A DNA stretch of 64,000 bases, taken from positions 627,378-691,377 of the forward strand of contig NZ_QHKO01000002.1 in NCBI RefSeq assembly GCF_003260125.1, written 5' to 3'. Of the stretch, positions 7,663-16,191 are shown piece after piece (position 1 is the first letter of the stretch; every line of letters begins with the position of its first letter). Source of the DNA: Lujinxingia litoralis. GTDB taxonomy: Bacteria; Myxococcota_A; Bradymonadia; Bradymonadales; Bradymonadaceae. Position numbers and translations under genes: made by a program. A model generated the notes under the pieces. It saw only the letters and a list, made by a program, of their open reading frames with translations, did no database searches and was not told the origin of the DNA.

Positions 7663-9225
7663 TTAGCTGCGAAGTCTGTTTATGAGTGCCTGGACGTCTT
7701 CCGCGCTGACCAGGTTGTGCTCGACGAGCAACTTGAGGGCTGCTCGGGCAAGGATGGCAGCGTCGATATCGTCGGGGATGCTCAGGCCGTCGGAGTCCTG
7801 GTCTTCGACGGGGGTGGTGCTCAGGTCGCTGCGTTTTTCGATGGCGCCGCCAAAGCGGGGTACGGCGATGCGTTTGACTTGAATGCGTCCCAGCGTGTTG
7901 CTGGCGTCACGTTCGTCGGGCTTCTGGGGTGAGGAGGAGGCGTTTGTGGGGGCGTTGTCTTTTTTATCGGGGGCGTGCTTTTGGAGTGCGTCGCGGATGC
8001 TTTGAGAGATGGGCTGCTTCTGTGAGAGCTTCTCCTGGAGAGATAACGAGGGACGTTGGTCCGGGGACTCGACGGCCTGTGCGTCACATTCATCCCCGGC
8101 GGCCTGGTCATCGCGGTCGTTTTCTTCGACTTCGCTGTCGGGGAGTGGAGGAATCGCTTCGTCTTCCGGGGCGTCGAGTTCTTCTTCAATGGAGAGTAAC
8201 TCTACGTCGAGGGTGCGCAGGGGCATTTCCTCGTCGTCGTCGGCGGGGGCGTTAAAGTTGAGTCCCAGGCCGCGGAGTCCCAGCCCCATCTGAGTGCGGT
8301 TTGCTTCGTCCTGGGTGAAGCCTGTCGGAGGCCGGGAGAGGTCGGAATCGGGAGTCCTCGGGGCCGGAGAGTCGAAGTCCTCGTCGAGTTCCCATTCCTC
8401 AAGTGGCAGGGCGTGGCCCAGGGAGGTGCCTACGGACTCTTCGAGGAGGGAGGGCAGAGGTTCGACGCCAAAGTCGAACCCGGCCTCGATATCGAGTTCT
8501 TCGAGATCGTCGTCGACGACTTCAAAGACGTCGGTGGGCGGCCGGTCTCGCATCTCCTGTGAGATCACCGAGCTTTCCTCCGCGCCCAGATCTTGAGCGT
8601 TATCGAAAAAGGCTGCCCAGCTGTCGTCGGCGCCGGCGTTGGGAGGCGGGACTATGGGGGCGTCCAATTCGAGGATCGCGTCGTCGATGACCGGGGAGCT
8701 TTCAGGCTGATCGAAGGCGGCAAAGAGTCCGCTGTGATGCTCGACGGTGGTGGGTTTGGGCAGGGGGTCTTCTTGTGCGTCGGCGCGAGCGTAGAGCTCT
8801 TCGATGGCGCGACGCAGGTCTGCCGGTCCCACGAGCACCGGTCGAATATTGACGCCGGTATGACTGGCGATCTCGTCCATGGCCATCACATCGATGGGGT
8901 CGGCCATCGCCAGGAGGAGAACCCGGTTATCACCGTCTTCGATGAATCTCAGCGGCAGGGTGCGACTGTGGCGAGCAATGGCAAGGGGGACTTGATGGGC
9001 CATCTCCAGGCTGATCGCGGTGTTTTCCAGGTGGACGCAGGGGACATTCAGGAGGCTGGAGGCGATCTCTACCACGGAGCTTTCTTCAACAAGCCCGTGG
9101 AAGATTAAGACGTCGTAGAGGGAAGCAGCCTCTTGTTGGGCGAGGCGCAGGCCGCGTTGAAGACGGGCCTGGTCGACCAGGCCCGCGGCCAGCAGCTGGG
9201 GGATAAGCTGGGCGTCGTCAATCAT
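7663..9225 (-). CDS. MshEN (GspE/PilB N-terminal) domain protein without ATPase
   Basis: A 520-residue protein. Residues 1-150 resemble the N-terminal domain of type II secretion and pilus ATPases: LLAAGLVDQARLQRGLRLAQ, then VPLAIARHSRTLPLRFI and LLAMADPIDVMAMDEI. In such proteins this domain can bind c-di-GMP (family knowledge). The rest is acidic, low complexity and probably disordered (about 160-470), ending in a short helical module DDIDAAILARAALKLLVEHN. No Walker motifs or secretion ATPase domain follow, so it is not a motor. ATG at 9225 has an AGGA site. Likely a regulatory or adaptor protein; the role is inferred. Confidence 0.8.
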   Translation of the reverse strand: MIDDAQLIPQLLAAGLVDQARLQRGLRLAQQEAASLYDVLIFHGLVEESSVVEIASSLLNVPCVHLENTAISLEMAHQVPLAIARHSRTLPLRFIEDGDNRVLLLAMADPIDVMAMDEIASHTGVNIRPVLVGPADLRRAIEELYARADAQEDPLPKPTTVEHHSGLFAAFDQPESSPVIDDAILELDAPIVPPPNAGADDSWAAFFDNAQDLGAEESSVISQEMRDRPPTDVFEVVDDDLEELDIEAGFDFGVEPLPSLLEESVGTSLGHALPLEEWELDEDFDSPAPRTPDSDLSRPPTGFTQDEANRTQMGLGLRGLGLNFNAPADDDEEMPLRTLDVELLSIEEELDAPEDEAIPPLPDSEVEENDRDDQAAGDECDAQAVESPDQRPSLSLQEKLSQKQPISQSIRDALQKHAPDKKDNAPTNASSSPQKPDERDASNTLGRIQVKRIAVPRFGGAIEKRSDLSTTPVEDQDSDGLSIPDDIDAAILARAALKLLVEHNLVSAEDVQALINRLRS

Positions 9226-9318
9226 TGAGAACGCTGTCCTGGTAGCGGAGGAGGGGCGCGGCCTCAGGAGGGGAGAAGGCGGTGTCGCAACGGTGGGCGG
9301 AGCCTGGTGGTAAGGGGC

Positions 9319-10140
9319 TCAGCCATTGACTTCGATGATGCGACTTCCGGCGGGCGGCGCAAGCATAAACAGGCGTTGTTGCAGCGAAATGTTAAGTTGA
9401 GTCTCACGTACATCCAGTGAGAAGTCAAGATTACGGTCCGGCCAGACGAAGCGGCGAAATGCGGGGAGGGCGAGCCCGCCCAGGTCACGCCACCCATCGG
9501 TGGTGTAGTGGTAGAGGGCGCGTTCTTCGGCGTCCTGTTCGAGGACTTCGATGACGGCAAAATCGGTGTGTCGAACAAAGAGGGAGAGGGTACCGCCGGA
9601 GGTGGTCTGGCGGCTCAGTTGATAGAGGCCCCGGCGTCGATCCCAGGCGAGGGTGTCGGTGCCGGGTTCGCTGTTGAAGCGGTCCCAGGGAGCGCCTCCG
9701 AGCATCACCCGGACGACGTCGGCGCCGGAGAGATCTACCGGGAGCAGGCGGTTGATGTTCTCGCGGGTGGGGGCGCCGGTATAAAAGTCATTGGTATCAC
9801 GCTGGTGCATGGCGAAAGTCGTGCCATCGCTAACCAGGAGGTTGAGGATCTCATCAGAGCCTGGCAGGCGTGTTTGTACGCGCAGACTGGCCGGCTTTTG
9901 CACGAGGATAAGCTGGCGTACGCGGACGCGTTCGCCATCTCCGAAGTACTCCAGGGTGACTTCTTTGAAGCGTGCGTCATCGATATGAGCGTGACGCTGT
10001 TCAATCGCGGCGCGAAGCTCCGACGGGTCTTCGAGGGCGTTGTCGGGGGGAGGGATCTGCCGGGGGCAGCCCACCAGGACAAAAAGCGCGCCGAAGAAAA
10101 GGAACATGACGAGGGAGCGTTGAAAAGCGCCAGGGAACAT
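9319..10140 (-). CDS. Lipoprotein of the LolB/DUF4292-like type
   Basis: A predicted outer-membrane lipoprotein of 273 residues. The N-terminus is hydrophobic and ends in a lipobox LVGC (Cys25). An alternative ATG at residue 12 keeps the same signal. The mature part has the pattern of LolA/LolB-fold proteins: a helix RAAIEQRHAHIDDARFKEV, then strands such as VRQLILVQKPASLRVQTR and LNLLVSDGTTFAMH. I infer a lipid- or lipoprotein-handling role, but DUF4292-like proteins are not well characterised. It lies 93 bp upstream of the MshEN gene on the same strand and is divergent from a beta-barrel gene. Confidence 0.78.
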   Translation of the reverse strand: MFPGAFQRSLVMFLFFGALFVLVGCPRQIPPPDNALEDPSELRAAIEQRHAHIDDARFKEVTLEYFGDGERVRVRQLILVQKPASLRVQTRLPGSDEILNLLVSDGTTFAMHQRDTNDFYTGAPTRENINRLLPVDLSGADVVRVMLGGAPWDRFNSEPGTDTLAWDRRRGLYQLSRQTTSGGTLSLFVRHTDFAVIEVLEQDAEERALYHYTTDGWRDLGGLALPAFRRFVWPDRNLDFSLDVRETQLNISLQQRLFMLAPPAGSRIIEVNG

Positions 10141-10274
10141 GGTCGTCTGGGGTCTGAGAAGCGAAATCTGAAGCGAGGAAGGTATCCGGTAAAGGTCTTA
10201 CGGAGCCAGCATAGGATGAGTTGAGGGTGGTTGCCATCAAGGAGTGCTCGCCATGGGCGAACTCAAACCGGGGG

Positions 10275-11327
10275 ATGCGCGGGTTATTATGGATGCTCGT
10301 GTTGACTGTGACTGTTGTGCAGCCTGCTCAGGCTCAGGAGGTGCGCTGGGAGGGGAAGGTGCGTGCGAGCGGGGAGCTGGATGATAACCCGTATCGACGG
10401 GAAGGGGATGGGGGGGAGGCGGATGGGCTGATGCGCTATTATGGGGAGTTGGAGTTGGAGGCGCCGGTTGGTGTGCGGGGGCGGGTGCTGGGGCGCATGC
10501 AGCATGGCGGCAAGGTGTTTTTTGGGGAGCGAGATGCCGATGCCTTTGTAAGTGCCGGACTTCTTATGGCATCGCGCTGGTGGGATTCGGGGGTTGCGCT
10601 CCGAGTGATGGGGGATGTCAAAGATCGCAGTGAAAGGGTCAGTCTGCGCGATTACACCCGCGGGGGGACGCAGGTTCAGCTCAGTTATACCGGTGGTCCA
10701 TTTCAGGGGCGGGTTGGCGGTGGGTTTCGCTTCTTCGGGTTCAAGCCGCAGCCGGAGGTGAGCAGCCAGGGGGCTGTCGTGCAGGTGGGAGGGGCGCTGC
10801 GGGCGCGCGACGATCTGTTGCTGGATGCCAGCTGGATGCGGAGCTGGCGAGGATTTGAGGTTGCGCCGCTGGTACTGGATGCAACGCGGACATTGGATTG
10901 GGGGGACGGAGAGAGGCGTCGGGATGTGTTTGATGTGGTCCGACTGGGACTGACGCATCGTTGGTGGTGGATCGCTGAGCTGGGATACGCGTATCAGCGC
11001 AACCGTTCCAATTCGTATGGACAGGCGTTGAATCGGCATCAGGCGGAGCTGGAGTTGACCGTGCCGGGGCCCTGGGAGCTCTTCGTATCGCTGCGGGCCG
11101 AGGTGCAGCGCACCCGTTACGAAGATCCGGTGCTGATCGACGAGACTTTTGTGCTGGATGATGAGAATCGCAATGCGCTCGGGGTCGCGCTTGCTCGGCG
11201 AGTGGGACGTCGCTGGGAGGTGGAAGTGCGCTACCATCTTTATGCGCAGGAGTTTGGTGTGGGGGAGTCGTATCGTCGTCAGGTAGCAGGGGTAAGTCTG
11301 GCCTATGATTTCGGAAGTGAGGAGTAG
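10275..11327 (+). CDS. Predicted outer-membrane beta-barrel protein
   Basis: The chosen ATG gives a signal peptide MRGLLWMLVLTVTVVQPAQA followed by QEV, a clean signal peptidase I site. The frame opens 18 codons earlier at a TTG. The mature protein (about 330 residues) is built of amphipathic strands with many aromatic ends and short turns, and finishes VAGVSLAYDFGSEE, typical of surface-exposed barrels. I cannot assign a specific transport role. The next gene, a lipoprotein, starts 4 bases after the stop, so the two are almost certainly co-transcribed. Confidence 0.75.
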   Translation: MRGLLWMLVLTVTVVQPAQAQEVRWEGKVRASGELDDNPYRREGDGGEADGLMRYYGELELEAPVGVRGRVLGRMQHGGKVFFGERDADAFVSAGLLMASRWWDSGVALRVMGDVKDRSERVSLRDYTRGGTQVQLSYTGGPFQGRVGGGFRFFGFKPQPEVSSQGAVVQVGGALRARDDLLLDASWMRSWRGFEVAPLVLDATRTLDWGDGERRRDVFDVVRLGLTHRWWWIAELGYAYQRNRSNSYGQALNRHQAELELTVPGPWELFVSLRAEVQRTRYEDPVLIDETFVLDDENRNALGVALARRVGRRWEVEVRYHLYAQEFGVGESYRRQVAGVSLAYDFGSEE

Positions 11328-11331
11328 TGCG

Positions 11332-12258
11332 ATGGATGGTCAGCATTTTCGGGACTGGTTGAGGTGGATGTTGTTCGGTGGGCTGGCCCTGGGAGCCGTT
11401 GCCTGCGCGACGCCTTCGGATGCTCCGCGTTCGTCGGGGCGGTTGAAGGGAGGTTTGCTGGGGTTGGAGTCGACGCGTGCTCCCTGGATGGATTGGACCG
11501 CGGTGCCTGCTCGCCAGATGTGGCCCCTGGGGATGGAGGGGCAGGACGATGTGGTGGTGTTCGAGGCCTGGGAGGTGGTGGATGACGGGTTTCGCGAGCA
11601 CGCCTGGGATGCGATTTTTCGTGTGCTCTTGTCGTTGGATGTGCCGCAGGCTCAGGGGGATGCGGTGCAGATGGCGCTGATGGTGCTTGATCCGAAACGG
11701 GAGGAGACTCGTTTTGAGCTGAGTTTCTTTATGAGTGAGAGTGCGGGGCGGGAGGGAGTTGTGTTGAGGGTGTACGCCACTGGCGAGGTGGGGCCCGGGG
11801 TGTGGGTGGAGGGGGCTCGGGAACTCGGTGGCAAGGCGATGGAGTGGCGGATGCGCGTGGAGCCGGCGGTGGAGGAGTCGCGTGGGCTCTCGGTGAAGTG
11901 GCGTCAGGAGCAGGGCCAGTGGGTGGCGACGTATGTGGCCGACGCCACGCGGGAGCCCACGGGCCCGGCAGATGGCGACCACGTTGTGAGGCCTCATGAT
12001 GTTGCCACATTGCAGACCGCGATCTGGGAACAGGTCATTGAGCAGCGTTTTGTAAGCCCGGAGATGGAGTATCGGTTGCTGGCGTTGCCTGAAGAGGGAG
12101 CGACGCCCTTGCGGCGAGGGCTCTGGCCGATACGTCATGGGGGCAGCTGGCGAGAGCGTAGAATAGATGAATATCCGAATGACAGTGTGTTCTGGCCCCG
12201 TGGGATGCCCGATGCGTTTGGTGAAGGCCGCGAGAAGCGGCCGGAGTATGCGGGGTAG
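11332..12258 (+). CDS. Lipoprotein of unknown function, partner of the barrel gene
   Basis: The ATG at 11332 (MDGQHFRDWLRW) follows the barrel stop by 4 bases, with the GAGGAG of the upstream gene as its ribosome site. A hydrophobic stretch ends in the lipobox AVAC, so the protein should be lipidated. The mature 280 residues are beta-rich, with a Trp-rich segment near the N-terminus, and resemble no family I know. Operon organisation suggests that it works with the outer-membrane barrel. It ends 8 bp from the convergent egtD gene. Confidence 0.75.
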   Translation: MDGQHFRDWLRWMLFGGLALGAVACATPSDAPRSSGRLKGGLLGLESTRAPWMDWTAVPARQMWPLGMEGQDDVVVFEAWEVVDDGFREHAWDAIFRVLLSLDVPQAQGDAVQMALMVLDPKREETRFELSFFMSESAGREGVVLRVYATGEVGPGVWVEGARELGGKAMEWRMRVEPAVEESRGLSVKWRQEQGQWVATYVADATREPTGPADGDHVVRPHDVATLQTAIWEQVIEQRFVSPEMEYRLLALPEEGATPLRRGLWPIRHGGSWRERRIDEYPNDSVFWPRGMPDAFGEGREKRPEYAG

Positions 12259-12266
12259 AGGCTTTC

Positions 12267-13229
12267 TCAGTGGAGTTCGCTGGTCTCAAGATACCAGAGA
12301 CTGAAGAGCCCCTGAGGGTCGGCCCAGAATGCGCGAGTACGCCAGTTTGAGTTTTCCGCGAGATCGGCAAATTCGTTGATGGCGTATTTGTAGGAGTGCT
12401 CCGTCACAATGGATTCGCCGGGCTTCAGTGCGATGGTGTGGTGCGCGAGTGAGATGTGTTGCTCACGTTCGCTGATGAGGTGCATCTCGATGCGGCCGGC
12501 ACGGTCATTGTAGACGGCCTGGTGGCGGAAGTTATGGAGGGCGAAGTCTGCGCCGAGCTCGCGGTTGATACGACGCAATATATTGAGGTTGAACTCTGCG
12601 GTGACGCCAGCACGGTCGTTGTAGGCGGCTTCCAGGATGGCGCGATCTTTTTTGAGATCGACTCCGATGAGGAGGGCGCCTTGCTCGCCGGCCAGCGCTG
12701 CCTGTTGGGTGAGGAAGGTCTGTGCGGCGCGCGGCTCGAAGTTTCCGATGGTGGAGCCGGGAAAATAGAAGAGGGAGCGAGCGCTACGCGGGAGCCTGGG
12801 AAGAGACCAGTCGGAGGTGTAGTCGGCGACGACGGGCTCGACGTGAAGCTCGGGGAATCTCTCGGAGATTGCGCGCACACAGCGCTTGAGTTCGTGTGGC
12901 GAGATGTCGACCGGGATGTAGGCCGATGGGTCTTCAAGGTGAGTGAGCAGGGTGCGGGTTTTGAGGCCGCTACCGGAGCCTAGCTCAATAAGGTTGGCCC
13001 TTTCTCCCACGCGCTGGGCGATCTCGGGGGCAAAGCGCTCGGTGAGGGCGAGTTCGACGCGGGTTGGATAGTATTCGGGGAGTTCGCAGATGGCGTTGAA
13101 GAGTTGAGATCCGCGGTCATCGTAGAGGTATTTGCAGGGGAGCTGCTTGTGCGGGCGATTTAACCCGTCGATGACATCGGCAAGAAACTGCCCATTGGGC
13201 TCGGGAATAGGGGTCGTGTCCAGGGTCAT
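12267..13229 (-). CDS. egtD: L-histidine N-alpha-methyltransferase
   Basis: SAM-dependent enzyme that trimethylates histidine to hercynine, the first step of ergothioneine synthesis. Family hallmarks are visible: PCKYLYDDRGSQLFNAICEL and PEYYPTR near the N-terminus, the SAM loop ANLIELGSGSGLKTRTLL, and SLFYFPGSTIGNFEP. The length of 320 residues is normal. It lies 54 bp downstream of egtB on the same strand, forming a two-gene operon. No egtC or egtE homologue is in the window; the missing C-S lyase step could be elsewhere or supplied by a general enzyme. Confidence 0.95.
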   Translation of the reverse strand: MTLDTTPIPEPNGQFLADVIDGLNRPHKQLPCKYLYDDRGSQLFNAICELPEYYPTRVELALTERFAPEIAQRVGERANLIELGSGSGLKTRTLLTHLEDPSAYIPVDISPHELKRCVRAISERFPELHVEPVVADYTSDWSLPRLPRSARSLFYFPGSTIGNFEPRAAQTFLTQQAALAGEQGALLIGVDLKKDRAILEAAYNDRAGVTAEFNLNILRRINRELGADFALHNFRHQAVYNDRAGRIEMHLISEREQHISLAHHTIALKPGESIVTEHSYKYAINEFADLAENSNWRTRAFWADPQGLFSLWYLETSELH

Positions 13230-13283
13230 GAAAGACTCACAGAAAGAATGTATTCGCAGCAGGGTAGCTCTGAGCGATTGGGA

Positions 13284-14579
13284 TCAGCGTGCCAGACGCA
13301 GGCCGGAATATTGCCAGCGTGCCTCGGGGGGAAAGAAGTTGCGGTAGGTGTGACGCAGGTGATCGGCGGCGGTGCAGCAGGAGCCCCCGCGAAGTACGAA
13401 CTGGTTGCACATGAATTTGGCGTTGTATTCGCCCAGGATGCCCTCCCAGGGTTCGAAGCCCGGGTAAGGGGTGTATGGGCTGGAGGTCCACTCCCAGAGG
13501 TCGCCGAAGAGCTGGGACATGGATGCGGAGGCGTGATTTGACGCCGGTTGGGGATGATAGAGGCCGCTGTCGAGCAGATTGCCTTTTATGGGGAGCGCCG
13601 CGGCGGCGACCTCCCACTCGGCCTCGGTGGGCAGGCGAGCTCCGGCCCACTGAGCGTAGGCGGCGGCTTCGAAGTAGCTCAGGTGAGACACGGGTTCATG
13701 AAGGTTGAGCGGGCGCGGGCCGCCCAGGGTATAGGTACGCCAGCCGTCGGGATGAGCTTGCCAGTAGAGCGGGGCTTGCCAACCTTCGCGTTCCCGGGTG
13801 TCCCACCCCAGTACGGGCCACCAGTGAGGGGATTGGTAGCCGCCGTCCTCCATGAACTTGAGGAACTCTCCGTTGGTGGTCAGGCGGTCAGCCAGAGAGA
13901 AGGGTTCCAGAAAGACGCTGTGGCGGGGGCTCTCGTTATCAAAGGCGAAAGCGTCGGAGTGGTCACCGTGGCCGATGCGATAGACACCGCCGCTGTAGTT
14001 GAGCCAGCGCAGGGGCGTGAGATGCTCCCGGGACGTCGGCGGGGATTGCGGGAGATAGGTCGGTTGAAGGGGGTGGGTGCCCAGCGCATGTTTGATGTCG
14101 GTGAGGATGAGTTCTTGATGTTGGCGTTCGTGTTCCAGACCGATTTCAATGAGTGCCGCGGCCTGCGCGGCGCGTTGGGGATGGCGTTCGACAAGGGTGG
14201 TGAGTGCCGCGTCGATGTGGCGCCGGTAGGTCGAGATGGTTTCGCAGCTGGGATGAGCGAGGGTGCCACGTTGCTGGCGTGGAACGTAGGGACCGACGCC
14301 TTTGTAGTAGGAGTTAAACAGGAGGGAGAATCGCTCGTCGAAGGGGCGATAATCGGGCAGGTGCGGGGTCAGGATAAAGGTTTCAAAGAACCAGGATGTG
14401 TGAGCGCGGTGCCATTTCGTGGGGCTTGCCTCGGGCATGGACTGAACGAGTTGAGCCTCGACAGAGATCGGCGCGCAGAGCTCTTCGGTGGTCTGGCGTA
14501 CAAGATGGTATCGATCGACCAGCGCATCGATCGGTGGTGTACGATCGGTGGCCGGGCGACGGGTGGTTTCCCCACGCAT
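13284..14579 (-). CDS. egtB: Ergothioneine biosynthesis sulfoxide synthase EgtB
   Basis: A non-haem iron enzyme that joins hercynine to a thiol donor using oxygen. The N-terminal DinB-like domain keeps the iron ligands: His60 in WHRAHTSWFFE and the HxxxH pair His150 and His154 in EHERQHQE. The C-terminal half is an FGE-sulfatase-like fold ending VLRGGSCCTAADHLRHTYRN and YSGLRLAR. Length 431 is typical. ATG at 14579 follows a GGGAG site by about 6 bases. egtD follows. Whether the sulfur donor is gamma-glutamylcysteine or cysteine cannot be read from the sequence with confidence. Confidence 0.95.
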   Translation of the reverse strand: MRGETTRRPATDRTPPIDALVDRYHLVRQTTEELCAPISVEAQLVQSMPEASPTKWHRAHTSWFFETFILTPHLPDYRPFDERFSLLFNSYYKGVGPYVPRQQRGTLAHPSCETISTYRRHIDAALTTLVERHPQRAAQAAALIEIGLEHERQHQELILTDIKHALGTHPLQPTYLPQSPPTSREHLTPLRWLNYSGGVYRIGHGDHSDAFAFDNESPRHSVFLEPFSLADRLTTNGEFLKFMEDGGYQSPHWWPVLGWDTREREGWQAPLYWQAHPDGWRTYTLGGPRPLNLHEPVSHLSYFEAAAYAQWAGARLPTEAEWEVAAAALPIKGNLLDSGLYHPQPASNHASASMSQLFGDLWEWTSSPYTPYPGFEPWEGILGEYNAKFMCNQFVLRGGSCCTAADHLRHTYRNFFPPEARWQYSGLRLAR

Positions 14580-14614
14580 ACGAGCTCCCGGGACAAGGGC
14601 CTGCTGTTCTAAAG

Positions 14615-14667
14615 TACAGGCAAGCTAAGAGCGGGTTGCTCGCGGGCAAGTAAAAAAATTGCCTGTA
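14615..14667. other. Inverted repeat abutting a stop codon
   Basis: Nine-base arms TACAGGCAA (14615-14623) and TTGCCTGTA (14659-14667) flank an A7 run. The right arm touches the stop codon of the PP2C gene at 14668. It could fold in the 3' UTR of that gene, but it is not a standard terminator. Confidence 0.35.
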
Positions 14668-16188
14668 TCAGCGGACTCGGATCGCCAGGGCGGTGATGTT
14701 GTCTTTGCCGACGCGGTTCAGGGCGTTGTTGACGATGGCGTCGCAGAGTTCCTGAGGCGCGTCGCGATGTGTACAGGCCAGGGATTGTAAAAGTTCGTAT
14801 GAGAGCTCGCCGTGGGCTCCGTCGGTGGTCAGAATGAGGAGGTCACCGGAACGGATGAGCAGTCCCGAGGTGTGCAGATCGGGTTGATTCAGGAGGTCGG
14901 GGAGGTCGGGGTGGAAGGCGTCGATGCGGCCGGCGTCGAGTTCGGTGCCGGTACTCAGGAAGCGGGCAATGGTGCGGTTGGAGGCGTCGCGTTCGGTGGG
15001 GGAGGGGGTGTGATCGAGCTTTTTAAAGATGTTGGCCAGGGTGTGGTCCTCGGAGAGTTGGAAAAGGGTGTTTTCCCGCAGCAACCAGGCGCGGGAGTCG
15101 CCCACATGGCAGAGTCCGGCGCGCTGTCCGGCGATCAGGAGTCCGGTGAAGGTTGTGCCGCCGCGGTTGTGGTTGGGAGAGAATTCGCCATAGAGGGCCA
15201 GGCGTTGGCTGGTGATCCGGGCGATGGCGCGTGCCACGGAGTTGGGGGCGTTAAGGAGGGTGTGGGCGGGGTAGTGTTCCCAGGCGCGCAGGAACGCGGC
15301 GCAAGAGGCGCGGACGGCTTCGGTGCTGGCCGCGGCGCCATCCTGGATGCCTCCAATGCCATCGGCGACGCAGAAGAAGCCCAGGCGTTGAGTGCGGGCG
15401 TCGCAGACGGTGTCGATGAGGAGATGTCCGCAGCTGTCCTGGTTGTTCTGGCGAAAGAGGTAGTTGCCCTGGGTGGAGCGAGAGGCGACTTCCAGGTGCA
15501 GGGCGGTGGTGAGTTCGGCGCGCAGGTGTTGGAGGCCTTCGAGGAGTTCGTCGGCGTGGTGGTAGGCCAGATCTCCGTAGGGGGTGACGCAGCCGGCAAG
15601 AAGTTGGGGAAGCGCGGGGTGTGTGAGGCCAACTTCGCGCAGGGCGTTGCGGTCCTGGAGCAGAGTGACCAGGTGGTGACCGCCGGGGTATTCGTGTCCC
15701 AGGAAGTTTTCGTAGGCGAGTTCTGCAAAGATGCGGATGTCTCTCCAGACAGCTTCGTTGCCTGGATGGCGAGGCATGGGAATCAGGCGCGGGGCGGCGG
15801 CCAGGTGGATGTTGCCGTGTTCCGGGTCGAGGAGGAGTTCGCAGGTGTGCAGGCTTTGGAGGGTCCACCCCCGTTGGTGGAGCCGCCCAATGGTGCTGGC
15901 GAGGTTCAGCAGGGCGTCGACGGCTTTGGCAACCGGGAGGTTGCGCCAGGCCCAGGTGTCGAAGGGACGAAGTCGGGGGTTCGGCAGGAGAAGGCGTAGG
16001 GAGTATGGGGACGAGGAGGGAAGAGGGTGTGCGGCCGGTGCGAAGGCTTCGCAGACGTTCGCGTGCCAGTCGGAGGGGCCAGACCAGAGGAGGTAGGGGT
16101 GCTCCTCGGCGTTGAGTCGGAGCTCGGCGGTGGGGGCGTCGGGCTCCGAGGGCAGCTTGGCCAGGAGAGGGTCGGGATGGGAGCACAT
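14668..16188 (-). CDS. Pseudokinase-PP2C (PPM) phosphatase fusion
   Basis: A 506-residue signalling protein. Residues 1-235 resemble a kinase fold that has lost catalysis: LHQRGWTLQSLHTCELLLDP stands where HRD...N would be, and no DFG or VAIK lysine is apparent. Residues 240-506 are a PPM phosphatase with metal-binding residues in RQNNQDSCG (Asp251), FFCVADGIGG (Asp276), CHVGDSRAWL, LILTTDGAHGE and the final GKDNITALAI. It should remove phosphate from Ser/Thr. It starts 3 bases after the double-FHA gene, so the two are co-expressed and probably act together on Hanks-kinase substrates (inference). Confidence 0.85.
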   Translation of the reverse strand: MCSHPDPLLAKLPSEPDAPTAELRLNAEEHPYLLWSGPSDWHANVCEAFAPAAHPLPSSSPYSLRLLLPNPRLRPFDTWAWRNLPVAKAVDALLNLASTIGRLHQRGWTLQSLHTCELLLDPEHGNIHLAAAPRLIPMPRHPGNEAVWRDIRIFAELAYENFLGHEYPGGHHLVTLLQDRNALREVGLTHPALPQLLAGCVTPYGDLAYHHADELLEGLQHLRAELTTALHLEVASRSTQGNYLFRQNNQDSCGHLLIDTVCDARTQRLGFFCVADGIGGIQDGAAASTEAVRASCAAFLRAWEHYPAHTLLNAPNSVARAIARITSQRLALYGEFSPNHNRGGTTFTGLLIAGQRAGLCHVGDSRAWLLRENTLFQLSEDHTLANIFKKLDHTPSPTERDASNRTIARFLSTGTELDAGRIDAFHPDLPDLLNQPDLHTSGLLIRSGDLLILTTDGAHGELSYELLQSLACTHRDAPQELCDAIVNNALNRVGKDNITALAIRVR

Positions 16189-16191
16189 GGG

